DNA of 64,000 bases from Paraburkholderia kirstenboschensis (GTDB lineage: Bacteria; Pseudomonadota; Gammaproteobacteria; Burkholderiales; Burkholderiaceae): the NCBI RefSeq assembly GCF_904848585.1, contig NZ_CAJHCR010000001.1, forward strand, positions 62,001 through 126,000. Direction: 5' to 3'. The notes beneath the pieces are model-generated. The model saw only the letters and a program-made list of their open reading frames with translations. It was not told the DNA's origin and did no database searches. Shown here piece after piece: positions 17,814-27,136 of this stretch. The number at the start of each line of letters is the position of its first letter. Position 1 is the stretch's first letter. A program made the translations under genes and the position numbers.

Positions 17814-18890
17814 ATGGAAGAAAGCAAGAAAGGCTCGGCTGGACTGACTGCTGAAAAGAGCAAGGCACTCGCTGCCGCCCTCGCGCAGATCGAAAAGCAG
17901 TTCGGCAAAGGGTCGGTCATGCGGCTCGGCGCAGGTGAGGTAGTCGAAGACATCCAGGTCGTTTCAACGGGATCGCTCGGCCTCGACATCGCACTTGGCG
18001 TCGGCGGTTTGCCGCGTGGCCGCGTGGTCGAAATCTACGGTCCGGAGTCGTCGGGTAAAACCACGTTGACGCTGCAAGTCATTGCTGAAATGCAAAAGCT
18101 CGGCGGCACGGCAGCGTTTATCGACGCGGAACACGCGCTGGACATCCAGTACGCGGGCAAGCTCGGCGTGAACGTGAACGATCTGCTGGTCTCGCAACCG
18201 GACACGGGTGAACAGGCGCTGGAAATTGCCGACGCACTGGTGCGTTCGGGCTCGATCGACATGATCGTGATCGACTCGGTCGCGGCGCTCGTGCCGAAGG
18301 CTGAAATCGAAGGCGAAATGGGCGATTCGCTGCCGGGTCTGCAAGCGCGTCTGATGTCGCAGGCGCTGCGCAAACTCACCGGCACGATCAAGCGCACGAA
18401 CTGCCTCGTGATCTTCATCAACCAGATCCGCATGAAGATCGGCGTGATGTTCGGCAATCCGGAAACCACTACGGGCGGTAACGCGCTGAAGTTCTACGCG
18501 TCGGTGCGTCTGGATATTCGCCGCATTGGTTCGATCAAGAAGAACGACGAAGTGATCGGCAACGAGACGCGCGTGAAGGTGGTCAAGAACAAGGTGTCCC
18601 CACCGTTCCGCGAGGCGATTTTCGACATCCTGTACGGCGAGGGTATTTCGCGTCAGGGCGAAGTCATCGACTTGGGCGTGCAAGCCAAGATCGTCGACAA
18701 GGCCGGTGCGTGGTACAGCTATAACGGTGAGCGTATTGGCCAGGGTAAGGACAACGCGCGCGAATTCCTGCGCGAGAATCCGGACATCGCTCGTGAAATC
18801 GAAAACCGTATCCGCGAATCGCTGGGCGTGAATGCAATGGCCGAAGCGGTGACCGGCGCAGGCGCAGAAGTCGCGGGCGAAGAAGAGTAA
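17814..18890 (+). CDS. recA: recombinase RecA
   Basis: A 358-residue RecA, the ATP-dependent strand-exchange protein and SOS co-protease. Walker A is GPESSGKT (76-83), Walker B is the [10 protein letters not shown] segment, and loop regions follow the canonical pattern ([42 protein letters not shown]). The acidic C-terminus ends AGEEE. ATG 17814 has AAAGGA 7 bases upstream. A LexA box lies upstream, and recX follows after 7 bp. Confidence 0.98.
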   Translation: MEESKKGSAGLTAEKSKALAAALAQIEKQFGKGSVMRLGAGEVVEDIQVVSTGSLGLDIALGVGGLPRGRVVEIYGPESSGKTTLTLQVIAEMQKLGGTAAFIDAEHALDIQYAGKLGVNVNDLLVSQPDTGEQALEIADALVRSGSIDMIVIDSVAALVPKAEIEGEMGDSLPGLQARLMSQALRKLTGTIKRTNCLVIFINQIRMKIGVMFGNPETTTGGNALKFYASVRLDIRRIGSIKKNDEVIGNETRVKVVKNKVSPPFREAIFDILYGEGISRQGEVIDLGVQAKIVDKAGAWYSYNGERIGQGKDNAREFLRENPDIAREIENRIRESLGVNAMAEAVTGAGAEVAGEEE

Positions 18891-18897
18891 CCATTAC

Positions 18898-19656
18898 GTG
18901 ATACGCAAGGGCCGGCCACTGTCCGATACCGGACGCAACGCGGGCGGCCCGCGTAATGACGAGAACGATTCGTTCGACCCGTCCGAATCGTTCGACGCAC
19001 ATGATCGCGCTGCGGGCCGTGGCCCGCGGCGTACTCAGTTTCAAAGCTCGCCTGCTAGCCGGAATTCCTCGGATCTCTCGGACCCGTTCGAGACTGCCGG
19101 AACTACCACGGCCACCGAGCCTACCTATAGCCGCTCACGCGACTCACGCCGAGTATCCGGCGAGGCGAAGCCCGGGCAAAACGAAGCAAAGAAATCCCAA
19201 CGTCCTGCACGTTCGCTTAAAGGTCGCGCGCTCGGCTATCTGTCGCGTCGCGAATATAGCCGCAGCGAACTCGCACGTAAGCTGAAGCCGTTCGTCGAAG
19301 AGAACGACTCGCTCGACACGCTGCTTGACACACTGGAAGCCGAGAACTGGCTGTCCGATTCGCGCTTTACCGAAAGTCTGATTCATCGCCGGTCGTCGCG
19401 ACTCGGCGCGAGCCGGATCGTCGGCGAATTAAAGCAGCATTCTGTCGATCAAACGCTCGTCGAAGAGGCGAGCGCGCAATTGCGCGAAACCGAACTCGCG
19501 CGCGCCCAGGCGGTGTGGCGCAAGAAATTCGGTGAGCTTCCGCAAACACCGGCCGAGCGCGCAAAGCAGGCGCGTTTTCTCGCATCGCGCGGTTTCTCGG
19601 GCGCCACCATCGGCAAAATCCTCAAAGGCATCGACGAAGAATGGAGCGGTGAATAG
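18898..19656 (+). CDS. recX: regulatory protein RecX with long N-terminal extension
   Basis: RecX binds RecA filaments and limits their growth. The RecX core occupies about residues 105-252: GRALGYLSRREYSRSELARKL, DTLEAENWLSDSRF, SRLGASRIVGEL and RGFSGATIGKIL. Ahead of it lie ~100 residues of low-complexity, charged sequence rich in Arg, Ser, Asp and Pro. GTG 18898 is the only reasonable start, 7 bp after recA, and no internal Met is present, so the extension appears real. RecX of other bacteria is usually ~150-190 residues. Co-transcription with recA under LexA is expected. Confidence 0.9.
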   Translation: MIRKGRPLSDTGRNAGGPRNDENDSFDPSESFDAHDRAAGRGPRRTQFQSSPASRNSSDLSDPFETAGTTTATEPTYSRSRDSRRVSGEAKPGQNEAKKSQRPARSLKGRALGYLSRREYSRSELARKLKPFVEENDSLDTLLDTLEAENWLSDSRFTESLIHRRSSRLGASRIVGELKQHSVDQTLVEEASAQLRETELARAQAVWRKKFGELPQTPAERAKQARFLASRGFSGATIGKILKGIDEEWSGE

Positions 19657-19814
19657 GCGCAAAGAGGGGTGTAGTCCGCGACCGCGCGCAGAGCGTCCTC
19701 GATTGCGAAAGCGGCTCTAGGCGGCCTGCAGGCCGTCCGGCCGCAATCGGGGCTGTCTCAAATACCCAGTATGCTAAAATTCACGCGTTTTCCAATTCGG
19801 CCTTTCCTTTCCGC

Positions 19815-20519
19815 ATGCCGCTTTCCTCGCCAGTGCCCCGTCAATTGCGCCATCGCCGCGCAATCAGAGCGGAAGCTTATGAGCGAACCGATGGCCTGTG
19901 GGATGTGGAAGCGTGCTTGACCGACGAAAAGCCACGCGATGTGGTGCTTGCGTCGGGCGTCCGGCCCAATGGTCAACCGATCCATGAACTCTGGCTTCGC
20001 ATCACCATCGATCGCAAGCTCAATGTCGTCGACGCCGAGGCGTCGTCCGACTGGGTGCCCTATCCTGGGCTATGCCAAGCCAGCAATCCCGCCTACCGTG
20101 CCCTCATCGGGCTCAATCTCCTCCACAACTTCCGTCGCGATGCTGCCCGTTTGCTGGCCGGCACGGCCGGTTGCACGCATCTCACCGAGTTGTGCGCGAT
20201 CCTGCCGACCGCTGCTATCCAGGCGTTCGCCGGTGACGTGTGGGATACCGGTGACAAGGCGGCAGGCGCGAGCGCCAGTTCAGGAAACGAGTCGGCTGAC
20301 GGTACCGCCGAAGCTTTAAACGACAAACCGCCATTCCAGTTGGGACGCTGCCAGGCGCTGCGTTTCGACGGGGAGGCAGTGCAGAAGTTTTACCCGCGCT
20401 GGTATGGCCATGCGCCACGCCCAGCTGACCGCCCGGCATCGCCAGACAACGGGGCGGCCCGCCACGAAGGCAGGGGCAATGCGCCCGGCATGTTGGACGG
20501 TAGCGGAAGCGATGTTTAA
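19815..20519 (+). CDS. DUF2889-like conserved protein
   Basis: A 234-residue cytosolic protein. The core (LRHRRAIRAEAYERTDGLWDV, ACLTDEKPRD, LWLRITIDRKLNVVDAEA, and LTGTAGCTHLTEL-like text reading LLAGTAGCTHLTELCAIL) matches the DUF2889 family, whose function is unknown. The C-terminal ~70 residues are low-complexity except FQLGRCQALRFDGEAVQKFYPRW, which looks conserved. It lies between recX and sucC in the same direction, with 29 bp to sucC, an arrangement I recall from other Burkholderia genomes. Confidence 0.72.
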   Translation: MPLSSPVPRQLRHRRAIRAEAYERTDGLWDVEACLTDEKPRDVVLASGVRPNGQPIHELWLRITIDRKLNVVDAEASSDWVPYPGLCQASNPAYRALIGLNLLHNFRRDAARLLAGTAGCTHLTELCAILPTAAIQAFAGDVWDTGDKAAGASASSGNESADGTAEALNDKPPFQLGRCQALRFDGEAVQKFYPRWYGHAPRPADRPASPDNGAARHEGRGNAPGMLDGSGSDV

Positions 20520-20548
20520 TCCAACTCTCAGACTGAAGGGAATCACGC

Positions 20549-21718
20549 ATGAAGATTCACGAGTACCAGGGTAAGGAAATCCTGCGGAAATTCGGCGTCG
20601 CGGTACCGCGCGGCAAGCCGGTCTTCTCGGTGGATGATGCGGTCAAGGCCGCGGAAGAGCTCGGCGGCCCGGTTTGGGTCGTGAAGGCTCAGATCCACGC
20701 GGGTGGCCGTGGCAAGGGTGGCGGCGTGAAGGTTGCCAAGTCGCTGGAACAGGTTCGCGAATACTCGAACCAGATCCTCGGCATGCAACTCGTCACGCAC
20801 CAGACTGGTCCGGAGGGCCAGAAGGTGAATCGCCTGTTGATCGAAGAAGGCGCGGACATCAAGAAGGAACTGTATGTCGGCCTCGTGATCGATCGTGTTT
20901 CGCAGAAGATCGTCGTGATGGCATCGAGCGAAGGCGGCATGGACGTCGAGGAAGTCGCGGAAAAGACGCCCGAGCTGATCCACAAGGTTGCGGTCGATCC
21001 GTCGACGGGCCTTAAGGACGCCGAAGCTGACGACCTCGCGAAGAAAATCGGCGTGCCCGACGCGTCGATCCCGCAAGCGCGCGCGATCCTGCAAGGCCTC
21101 TACAAGGCATTCTGGGAAACCGACGCATCGCTGGCCGAAATCAACCCGCTGATCCTGACGGGCGACGGCAAGGTCATCGCGCTCGACGCCAAGTTCAACT
21201 TCGATTCGAACGCACTGTTCCGTCATCCGGAAATCGTCGCGTATCGCGATCTGGACGAAGAAGATCCGGCTGAAGTCGAAGCGTCGAAGTTCGATCTGGC
21301 GTACATCTCGCTCGACGGCAACATCGGCTGTCTGGTGAACGGCGCGGGCCTCGCAATGGCAACGATGGACACCATCAAGCTGTTCGGCGGCGAACCGGCG
21401 AACTTCCTGGACGTGGGCGGTGGCGCCACGACCGAGAAGGTCACCGAAGCGTTCAAGATCATGCTGAAGAACCCGAACCTGACCGCGATTCTGGTCAACA
21501 TCTTCGGCGGCATCATGCGCTGCGACGTGATCGCGGAAGGCGTGATCGCCGCGTCGAAGGCCGTGTCGCTGAAGGTGCCGCTCGTGGTCCGCATGAAGGG
21601 CACGAACGAAGACCTGGGCAAGAAGATGCTCGCTGAATCCGGTCTGCCGATCATCGCGGCTGACAGCATGGAAGAAGCGGCTCAGAAGGTCGTCGCGGCC
21701 GCTTCGGGCAAGGCGTAA
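20549..21718 (+). CDS. sucC: succinyl-CoA synthetase (ADP-forming) beta subunit
   Basis: A 389-residue ATP-grasp subunit of succinyl-CoA ligase, which makes ATP and succinate from succinyl-CoA in the TCA cycle. Seen: [17 protein letters not shown] start, nucleotide-binding [41 protein letters not shown] and the [15 protein letters not shown] segment of the subunit interface. Length matches E. coli SucC. AAGGGA precedes the ATG. The sucD gene follows after 126 bp. Confidence 0.97.
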   Translation: MKIHEYQGKEILRKFGVAVPRGKPVFSVDDAVKAAEELGGPVWVVKAQIHAGGRGKGGGVKVAKSLEQVREYSNQILGMQLVTHQTGPEGQKVNRLLIEEGADIKKELYVGLVIDRVSQKIVVMASSEGGMDVEEVAEKTPELIHKVAVDPSTGLKDAEADDLAKKIGVPDASIPQARAILQGLYKAFWETDASLAEINPLILTGDGKVIALDAKFNFDSNALFRHPEIVAYRDLDEEDPAEVEASKFDLAYISLDGNIGCLVNGAGLAMATMDTIKLFGGEPANFLDVGGGATTEKVTEAFKIMLKNPNLTAILVNIFGGIMRCDVIAEGVIAASKAVSLKVPLVVRMKGTNEDLGKKMLAESGLPIIAADSMEEAAQKVVAAASGKA

Positions 21719-21844
21719 GCCTAGTCCACAGCGCGTTTACCAGGATTAACCAGGATTACGAATGGCGTCGCGCGAGCGACGCTGGCGGCGAACGTGTCGT
21801 CCAGTGGCGCCCCCGCGCGACGCCAAACGAACAGAGGTCAATAC

Positions 21845-22726
21845 ATGTCGATTCTGATTAACAAAGACACCAAGGTCATCACGCAGGGCATTACCGGCAA
21901 AACCGGTCAGTTCCACACGCGTGCTTGCCGTGAATACGCAAACGGCCGCGAAGCGTACGTTGCTGGCGTGAACCCGAAGCGTGCCGGTGAAGACTTCGAA
22001 GGCATTCCTATCTACGCGAGCGTCGCTGAAGCCAAGGCTGAAACGGGCGCGACCGTGTCGGTGATTTACGTGCCGCCGGCTGGCGCTGCTGCCGCAATCT
22101 GGGAAGCAGTCGAAGCCGACCTGGATCTCGCGATCTGCATCACGGAAGGCATTCCCGTGCGTGACATGATCGAGATCAAGGACCGCATGCGTCGCGAAAA
22201 CCGCAAGACGCTGCTGCTCGGACCGAACTGCCCGGGCACGATCACGCCGGACGAGCTGAAGATCGGCATCATGCCGGGTCACATCCACCGCAAGGGCCGC
22301 ATCGGCGTCGTGTCGCGTTCGGGCACGCTGACGTATGAAGCAGTCGGCCAGTTGACGGCGATCGGCCTCGGCCAGTCGTCGGCAGTCGGTATCGGCGGCG
22401 ACCCGATCAACGGTCTGAAGCACATCGACGTGATGAAGATGTTCAACGACGATCCGGAGACGGACGCCGTCATCATGATCGGCGAAATCGGCGGTCCGGA
22501 CGAAGCGAACGCGGCCGAGTGGATCAAGGGCAACATGAAGAAGCCGGTTGTCGGCTTTATCGCCGGTGTGACGGCGCCTCCGGGCAAGCGCATGGGCCAC
22601 GCCGGCGCGCTGATCTCGGGCGGTGCCGATACGGCCGAAGCGAAGCTGGAAATCATGGACGCATGCGGCATCAAGGTCACGAAGAACCCGTCGGAAATGG
22701 CGCGTCTTTTGAAGGCCATGCTGTAA
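21845..22726 (+). CDS. sucD: succinyl-CoA synthetase alpha subunit
   Basis: A 293-residue CoA-binding subunit. The N-terminal MSILINKDTKVITQGITGKTG, the GPNCPGTITP segment, the SRSGTLTYEAV pocket, and the catalytic phospho-histidine region GHAGALISGG (His in MGHAGA) are all canonical. ATG 21845 gives the standard start and has AGAGGT upstream; the longer frame from 21794 is not needed. It works as the heterotetramer with SucC and ends the operon at a terminator. Confidence 0.97.
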   Translation: MSILINKDTKVITQGITGKTGQFHTRACREYANGREAYVAGVNPKRAGEDFEGIPIYASVAEAKAETGATVSVIYVPPAGAAAAIWEAVEADLDLAICITEGIPVRDMIEIKDRMRRENRKTLLLGPNCPGTITPDELKIGIMPGHIHRKGRIGVVSRSGTLTYEAVGQLTAIGLGQSSAVGIGGDPINGLKHIDVMKMFNDDPETDAVIMIGEIGGPDEANAAEWIKGNMKKPVVGFIAGVTAPPGKRMGHAGALISGGADTAEAKLEIMDACGIKVTKNPSEMARLLKAML

Positions 22727-22735
22727 ATCGAAACT

Positions 22736-22760
22736 GGCGCCCAGTTGGAGCGCCTTTTTT
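22736..22760 (+). terminator. terminator after sucD
   Basis: GGCGC and GCGCC pair around a 9-base loop, followed by six T. It lies 9 bp after the sucD stop codon. Confidence 0.75.
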
Positions 22761-22799
22761 GATACGCTTACGAGATCCTTTCGTTAGCGTGCGGTTCCA

Positions 22800-22834
22800 G
22801 AAGCGGGGGAGTTAAATACTCCTCCGCTTTTTTA
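22800..22834 (+). terminator. second, stronger terminator between sucD and terC
   Basis: AAGCGGGGGAGT and ACTCCTCCGCTT form a 12-bp stem (one G-U pair) with a TAAAT loop, followed by a T run. It ends only about 38 bp before the terC ATG, so it may also act as a leader attenuator if terC transcription begins upstream of it. Confidence 0.85.
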
Positions 22835-22871
22835 TTGGCCGCGCATCCCGTTCCCTTCTATTCTTCCGCTC

Positions 22872-23576
22872 ATGTTCGAGTTCCTCGCCACGCTCCATTG
22901 GGGCGCAGTCATTCAGATCATCGTTATCGACATCCTGCTGGGTGGCGACAACGCCGTCGTGATCGCGCTTGCCTGCCGCAACCTGCCGCCGGCCCAGCGC
23001 ACGAAGGGTGTGCTGTGGGGCACTGCGGGCGCCATCCTGCTTCGTGTCGTATTGATTGCGTTCGCGGTCGCGCTGCTCGACGTGCCGCTGCTGAAGTTCG
23101 CGGGCGGCCTGTTGCTGTTGTGGATCGGCGTTCGCCTGATGGCGCCGGCCCACGACGCGCATGAGAACGTCAAGCCCGCCGACAAGCTGATCTCGGCAAT
23201 CAAGACGATCATCGTCGCGGATGCCGTCATGAGTCTCGACAACGTGATCGCCATCGCGGGCGCGGCCGAGGCCGCCGATCCGCAGCATCGTCTCGCGCTT
23301 GTGATCTTCGGGTTGGTGGTGAGCATTCCGTTGATCGTATGGGGCAGCCAGTTGGTGCTGAAACTGCTGGACCGTTTCCCGATCGTGATTACGCTCGGCG
23401 CCGCGTTGCTCGGCTGGATCGCGGGCGGGCTCATCATCAACGATCCGGCCGGCGACCGTTGGCCGGTCCTCGACACGCCGGTCGCCGAATATGGGATGAG
23501 CATCGCCGGTGCGCTGTTCGTCGTGATCCTGGGCTATCTGATCAAGCGCCGCAACGCGAATCGCGCGGCGGCGTGA
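22872..23576 (+). CDS. TerC/YjbE family integral membrane protein
   Basis: A 234-residue membrane protein with about seven helices. TerC signatures are present: IDILLGGDNAVVIALACRNLP near the N-terminus and the second copy TIIVADAVMSLDNVIAIAGAA. The acidic-asparagine GDN/LDN pairs are the proposed metal site of this family. Family members export manganese or support tellurite/oxidative-stress resistance; the YjbE-type length fits better than the longer Alx/TerC form. No manganese riboswitch is recognisable upstream. After it, 23577-23889 has no gene and presumably holds the pilin promoter. Confidence 0.86.
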   Translation: MFEFLATLHWGAVIQIIVIDILLGGDNAVVIALACRNLPPAQRTKGVLWGTAGAILLRVVLIAFAVALLDVPLLKFAGGLLLLWIGVRLMAPAHDAHENVKPADKLISAIKTIIVADAVMSLDNVIAIAGAAEAADPQHRLALVIFGLVVSIPLIVWGSQLVLKLLDRFPIVITLGAALLGWIAGGLIINDPAGDRWPVLDTPVAEYGMSIAGALFVVILGYLIKRRNANRAAA

Positions 23577-23889
23577 ACTGGGCGCGATCGGTGCGTTAGT
23601 AAGCGGTGTGCAAGCGGCCAGGGGCAGGACCAACGAGGTGCCACTCAGGCGCTGCTATGGGCGCAGGCCATCGACACCACGGAGCACGCCCCTTGAGGAA
23701 GCCCCGACAAGCCCCCGACAAGCCTCCGACAATCTGGCCACACGCCGCCCGCACACCACAACAGGAAAAACCCAGCGCGGCTCAACATTAGCCATTCGGC
23801 CGACTGTGTGACACGAGCGCCGCTCGCTACGATGGAAGCGCCTGTTCCCGATCCGTGGGGCAGGCATTTTTCGTTTCTGGAGCCTGCCG

Positions 23890-24513
23890 ATGATCGTCAC
23901 TTTGCCTTATTCCCCATATTCTCACTCCGCGCTGGCCGCGCAGTCGCGGCTCGCGCGAGCACGCTGGTCTTCAACATTTGCGCGCGCGTGCCGGTGCCTC
24001 GGCCTTGGCTTCACGCTGATCGAACTGATGATCGTGTTCGCGATTGTCGGCGTGATCGCCGCCTACGCGATTCCCGCGTATCAGGACTATCTGGCACGCA
24101 GCCGCGTGGGCGAGGGCTTGTCGCTCGCCGCGTCGGCGAGACTCGCAGTGTCTGAAAACGCGGCGAGCGGTAACGCGTTTAGCGGCGGTTATGCGTCGCC
24201 GCCCGCAACCCGCAACGTCGAGTCCGTCCATGTCGACGACGACACGGGACAGATCACCGTCGCCTTCACGACACGTGTTGCGCCGACCGGCTCCAACACG
24301 ATTACGCTCGTACCGTCGGTGCCCGACAACGTCGATGCACCCACCGCACGCGTCGCGTTGACGAAGGGCTCGGTGCAGGCAGGCGCCCTCGCGTGGGAAT
24401 GCTTCGCTGGCGGTAAAACGGCGTCCTCTTTGCCGGCCCCGGGCGCGGGGCCGAGTCCCGTCAACGCGCCTACGTTGTCGTCGAACCTTGCACCGCCCGA
24501 GTGCCGCGCGTAA
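23890..24513 (+). CDS. pilA: type IV pilin (PilA-like) with an unusually long leader
   Basis: A 207-residue prepilin. The prepilin-peptidase site is [24 protein letters not shown]: cut after Gly40, mature Phe1 methylated, Glu5 present, followed by the hydrophobic alpha1 helix and [13 protein letters not shown]. The C-terminal region has two cysteines (WECFAG, PPECRA) that should form the pilin D-loop. The leader is ~40 residues, much longer than the usual 6-15. No closer in-frame ATG exists; a GTG or TTG nearer the cleavage site is possible. The next gene encodes a PglL-type glycosyltransferase, suggesting that this pilin is glycosylated. Confidence 0.85.
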   Translation: MIVTLPYSPYSHSALAAQSRLARARWSSTFARACRCLGLGFTLIELMIVFAIVGVIAAYAIPAYQDYLARSRVGEGLSLAASARLAVSENAASGNAFSGGYASPPATRNVESVHVDDDTGQITVAFTTRVAPTGSNTITLVPSVPDNVDAPTARVALTKGSVQAGALAWECFAGGKTASSLPAPGAGPSPVNAPTLSSNLAPPECRA

Positions 24514-24646
24514 TGCACGATGGACGGACGCATGGCTAGCGGTTCGAGCGTAAATCGCTGATTTTGGGATATTTCAGCGGGGCCGGCGCACAGCACAAGG
24601 ATTTTTTTGTATAGTGCGCCGGTTGCTGACGCCCACCGCTTACTCG

Positions 24647-26431
24647 ATGCCCACCCCATTCGCGCGCTACCTTTCTCTCGTTCTGTTGGCTCTCGCGTTG
24701 GTGCTGCCTTATGCAGTCGTCAACCATACCTATCCGATTCCGACGTTCTACGCGGAGTTCACCACGCTGGCGTTGTACCTGTTGATGGGCGCCGGCGTCG
24801 TCTTTCTGATCGCGAGTTCGCGGCCGCGTATCGGCTTTGCGTCTCCTGTCGTAGCACTCGTGCCGTTGCTGTTCGGCTTGCTGCTGGTTGCGCAGTCGGT
24901 GGTGTTGCCGGTCTCTCAACCGTCGATGAACTGGCTCGGCGGCGGCTTCCTGCTGGCCGCTTTCATGGCGACGCATGCGGGCTACGGCTTCGTACGCGCC
25001 AAGCTCAATGAGACGGCGCTACGCTGGGCCGCCTCCGCGCTGGTTGTCGGCGGTCTGTATGCGGTGTTCTGCCAGGTCATTCAGCTTTTTCATCTCGAGG
25101 CGCGAGTGTCGCCGCTGGTCGTCGCGTACAACGTGACCGTCGAGCGCCGGCCGTTCGGCAACATGGCGCAGGCGAACCACCTCGCCACTTATATCGCGTT
25201 CGCGATGGCGGGCGCACTGTTTCTCGTCCAGACGCGCCGGATCGCCGTCGCCATCTGGGCATTGGTGTCGACCCTGTTCGCGGTCGGACTCGCGCTGACT
25301 GTTTCGCGCGGACCGTGGCTGCAAATGGGCGTGATCGTGGTAGCGGGTTTCTGGATGGCGTTTGCGCAGACTCGCGCCGAGCCGCAAATGCGCCGCAGTC
25401 ATCGTCAGTGGCTTATTCCCATCGCGCTCGGGGTGATGTTCTTTGTCGTCAACGCGCTGATTCGTTGGGCTAACGTGCGCTATCACCTGGAGCTCGGGCA
25501 GTCCGCGGCCGATCGCTTCAAGGACGCCGGCCAGATCGCGCCGCGGCTCGCGCTTTGGAAATACGGCTGGACGATGTTCCGGACGCATCCGCTGATGGGC
25601 GTCGGTTGGGGCGAGTTTCCGAGTTATCAGTATCAGTTCGCGAAGACGCTCGGCGGCGTCGAGATCGCCAACAATTCACACGACATTTTTATCGATCTGC
25701 TCGCGAAAACGGGCTTGATCGGCCTCGCGATCGTGCTGTTCGGTCTCATCACGTGGCTCGTGCGCGTAGTGCGCGCACCGCAGAGCGCCGCGCGTGTTTT
25801 CGGCATTGCGCTGATCGGCGTGCTCGTCATGCATGCGCTCGTGGAATATCCGCAGCAGTACATGTTCTTCCTGCTGCCTGCCATGTTCGTGTTCGGTCTG
25901 CTGGAGACTCGCCCGCTGCGTCTCGTGCCCGCGCGTTTGTCGTTCGGCGCGTTTGCGGTGGTCGTGTTCGGCGGCATTGCCGCGCTGTATCCGGTTTTTC
26001 GCGATTACGCGCGCGCCGAGGTGCTGTACTACGGCGCGCGTCCGGCCGAACAATATCGCGCCGATCCGTCGTTCCTTTTCCAGGCATGGGGCGAATACGG
26101 TATGGCCACGCTGTTGCCGATGAATTCGATGGACCTGCAGCACAAGCTCGCGATGCACCGCCAGGCGATGGCGCTGTTGCCCGGCGAAACCGTGCTACGT
26201 CGTTATGCGGTGCTGCAGGCGTTGAGCGGCGATACGGCCGCGGCATTCGACACCGTTGAGCGGCTGAAAATCTTCGCCCAGGAGCTGAAGGACTGGCCGT
26301 CGCAATTGAGTTACCTGTACCAGCTCTGCGATGAGCAGAAGACGCTCGCCAGCTTCAAGGCGGAACTGGTCAAGCGTTATGGCATGCCGTCGGGCGACGT
26401 CGCACCGGACGACGACAGCGACGAGGATTGA
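24647..26431 (+). CDS. PglL-type O-oligosaccharyltransferase (Wzy_C superfamily)
   Basis: A 594-residue inner-membrane enzyme with about 12 helices in the first ~430 residues. The O-antigen-ligase-like Wzy_C region contains the large periplasmic loop with GVGWGEFPSYQYQF and the conserved histidine in EIANNSHDIFIDLLAKTG (near residue 345), as in PglL/PilO-type enzymes that move a lipid-linked glycan onto Ser/Thr of exported proteins. The C-terminal ~150 residues are a soluble, TPR-like periplasmic domain. ATG 24647 gives MPTPFARYL. It lies 133 bp after the pilin gene; the pilin and perhaps many exported proteins are the acceptors. Confidence 0.84.
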   Translation: MPTPFARYLSLVLLALALVLPYAVVNHTYPIPTFYAEFTTLALYLLMGAGVVFLIASSRPRIGFASPVVALVPLLFGLLLVAQSVVLPVSQPSMNWLGGGFLLAAFMATHAGYGFVRAKLNETALRWAASALVVGGLYAVFCQVIQLFHLEARVSPLVVAYNVTVERRPFGNMAQANHLATYIAFAMAGALFLVQTRRIAVAIWALVSTLFAVGLALTVSRGPWLQMGVIVVAGFWMAFAQTRAEPQMRRSHRQWLIPIALGVMFFVVNALIRWANVRYHLELGQSAADRFKDAGQIAPRLALWKYGWTMFRTHPLMGVGWGEFPSYQYQFAKTLGGVEIANNSHDIFIDLLAKTGLIGLAIVLFGLITWLVRVVRAPQSAARVFGIALIGVLVMHALVEYPQQYMFFLLPAMFVFGLLETRPLRLVPARLSFGAFAVVVFGGIAALYPVFRDYARAEVLYYGARPAEQYRADPSFLFQAWGEYGMATLLPMNSMDLQHKLAMHRQAMALLPGETVLRRYAVLQALSGDTAAAFDTVERLKIFAQELKDWPSQLSYLYQLCDEQKTLASFKAELVKRYGMPSGDVAPDDDSDED

Positions 26432-26486
26432 TGAGCCGCGTTGTCGTTTGAAGATGTGTCGAAGAGGGGACGACGCGAGTGGGCAC

Positions 26487-26963
26487 TCAGCCCGCCACCC
26501 AGTCCCCCGACTTCCCGCCGTGCTTCTCAAGCACCTTCACATCGGTGATCGTCATGCCGCGATCCACCGCCTTGCACATGTCGTACACCGTCAGCAGTCC
26601 AACCTGCACGGCGGTTAGCGCCTCCATCTCGACTCCGGTTCTGCCAAGCGTTTCGACCTGCACGGTGCAGTGCACGCCGGGCAGCGTGTCGTCGAGTTCG
26701 AAATCCACTTTGACGCGCGTGAGCGCGAGCGGATGACACAGCGGAATCAGATCGGCGGTGCGCTTCGAGCCCTGGATCGCGGCAATGCGCGCGACGCCGA
26801 TCACGTCGCCCTTTTTGGCGTTGCCGTCGCGGATCAATGCGAACGTTTCCGGCAGCATGCGGATCGAACCGCGCGCGATGGCAATGCGCTTCGTCTCCTG
26901 CTTGCCGCCGACGTCCACCATATGCGCGTCGCCGGCAGCGTCGAAATGAGTGAGTTCAGGCAT
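26487..26963 (-). CDS. moaC: cyclic pyranopterin monophosphate synthase MoaC
   Basis: A 158-residue MoaC, which with MoaA converts GTP to cyclic pyranopterin monophosphate, the first step of molybdenum-cofactor synthesis. Canonical motifs: MVDVGGK with the tyrosine/arginine region following, [37 protein letters not shown] and [10 protein letters not shown] with the catalytic Lys/Asp set. ATG 26963 follows GAAGGAG. It converges with the PglL-type gene and is divergent from the M48 protease gene. Confidence 0.96.
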   Translation of the reverse strand: MPELTHFDAAGDAHMVDVGGKQETKRIAIARGSIRMLPETFALIRDGNAKKGDVIGVARIAAIQGSKRTADLIPLCHPLALTRVKVDFELDDTLPGVHCTVQVETLGRTGVEMEALTAVQVGLLTVYDMCKAVDRGMTITDVKVLEKHGGKSGDWVAG

Positions 26964-27136
26964 GGTTGGCTCCTTCAGAGGGCGCCTATCATAGCAGTGC
27001 GGCGCGGACGTCCGGCTTGTGTGAACGAGCCGGATCCGCGCAACGACTGATTACAATTGCGCCGTGCCCGCTTATGTTAGACCGCTTGTCCCCGCGCGGC
27101 GGGCGTCGCTTTCCGAATCCGTCATACGAACTCGCA

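Noticed and set aside
22835..22871. Manganese (yybP-ykoY) riboswitch before the TerC-family gene
   Set aside because: Only 38 bases lie between the terminator and the start codon, and no riboswitch core was seen in the longer leader either.
23606..23811. Short frames of 60-70 codons before the pilin gene
   Set aside because: Pro/Thr/Arg-rich, without ribosome sites or motifs; this is a gene-free spacer.
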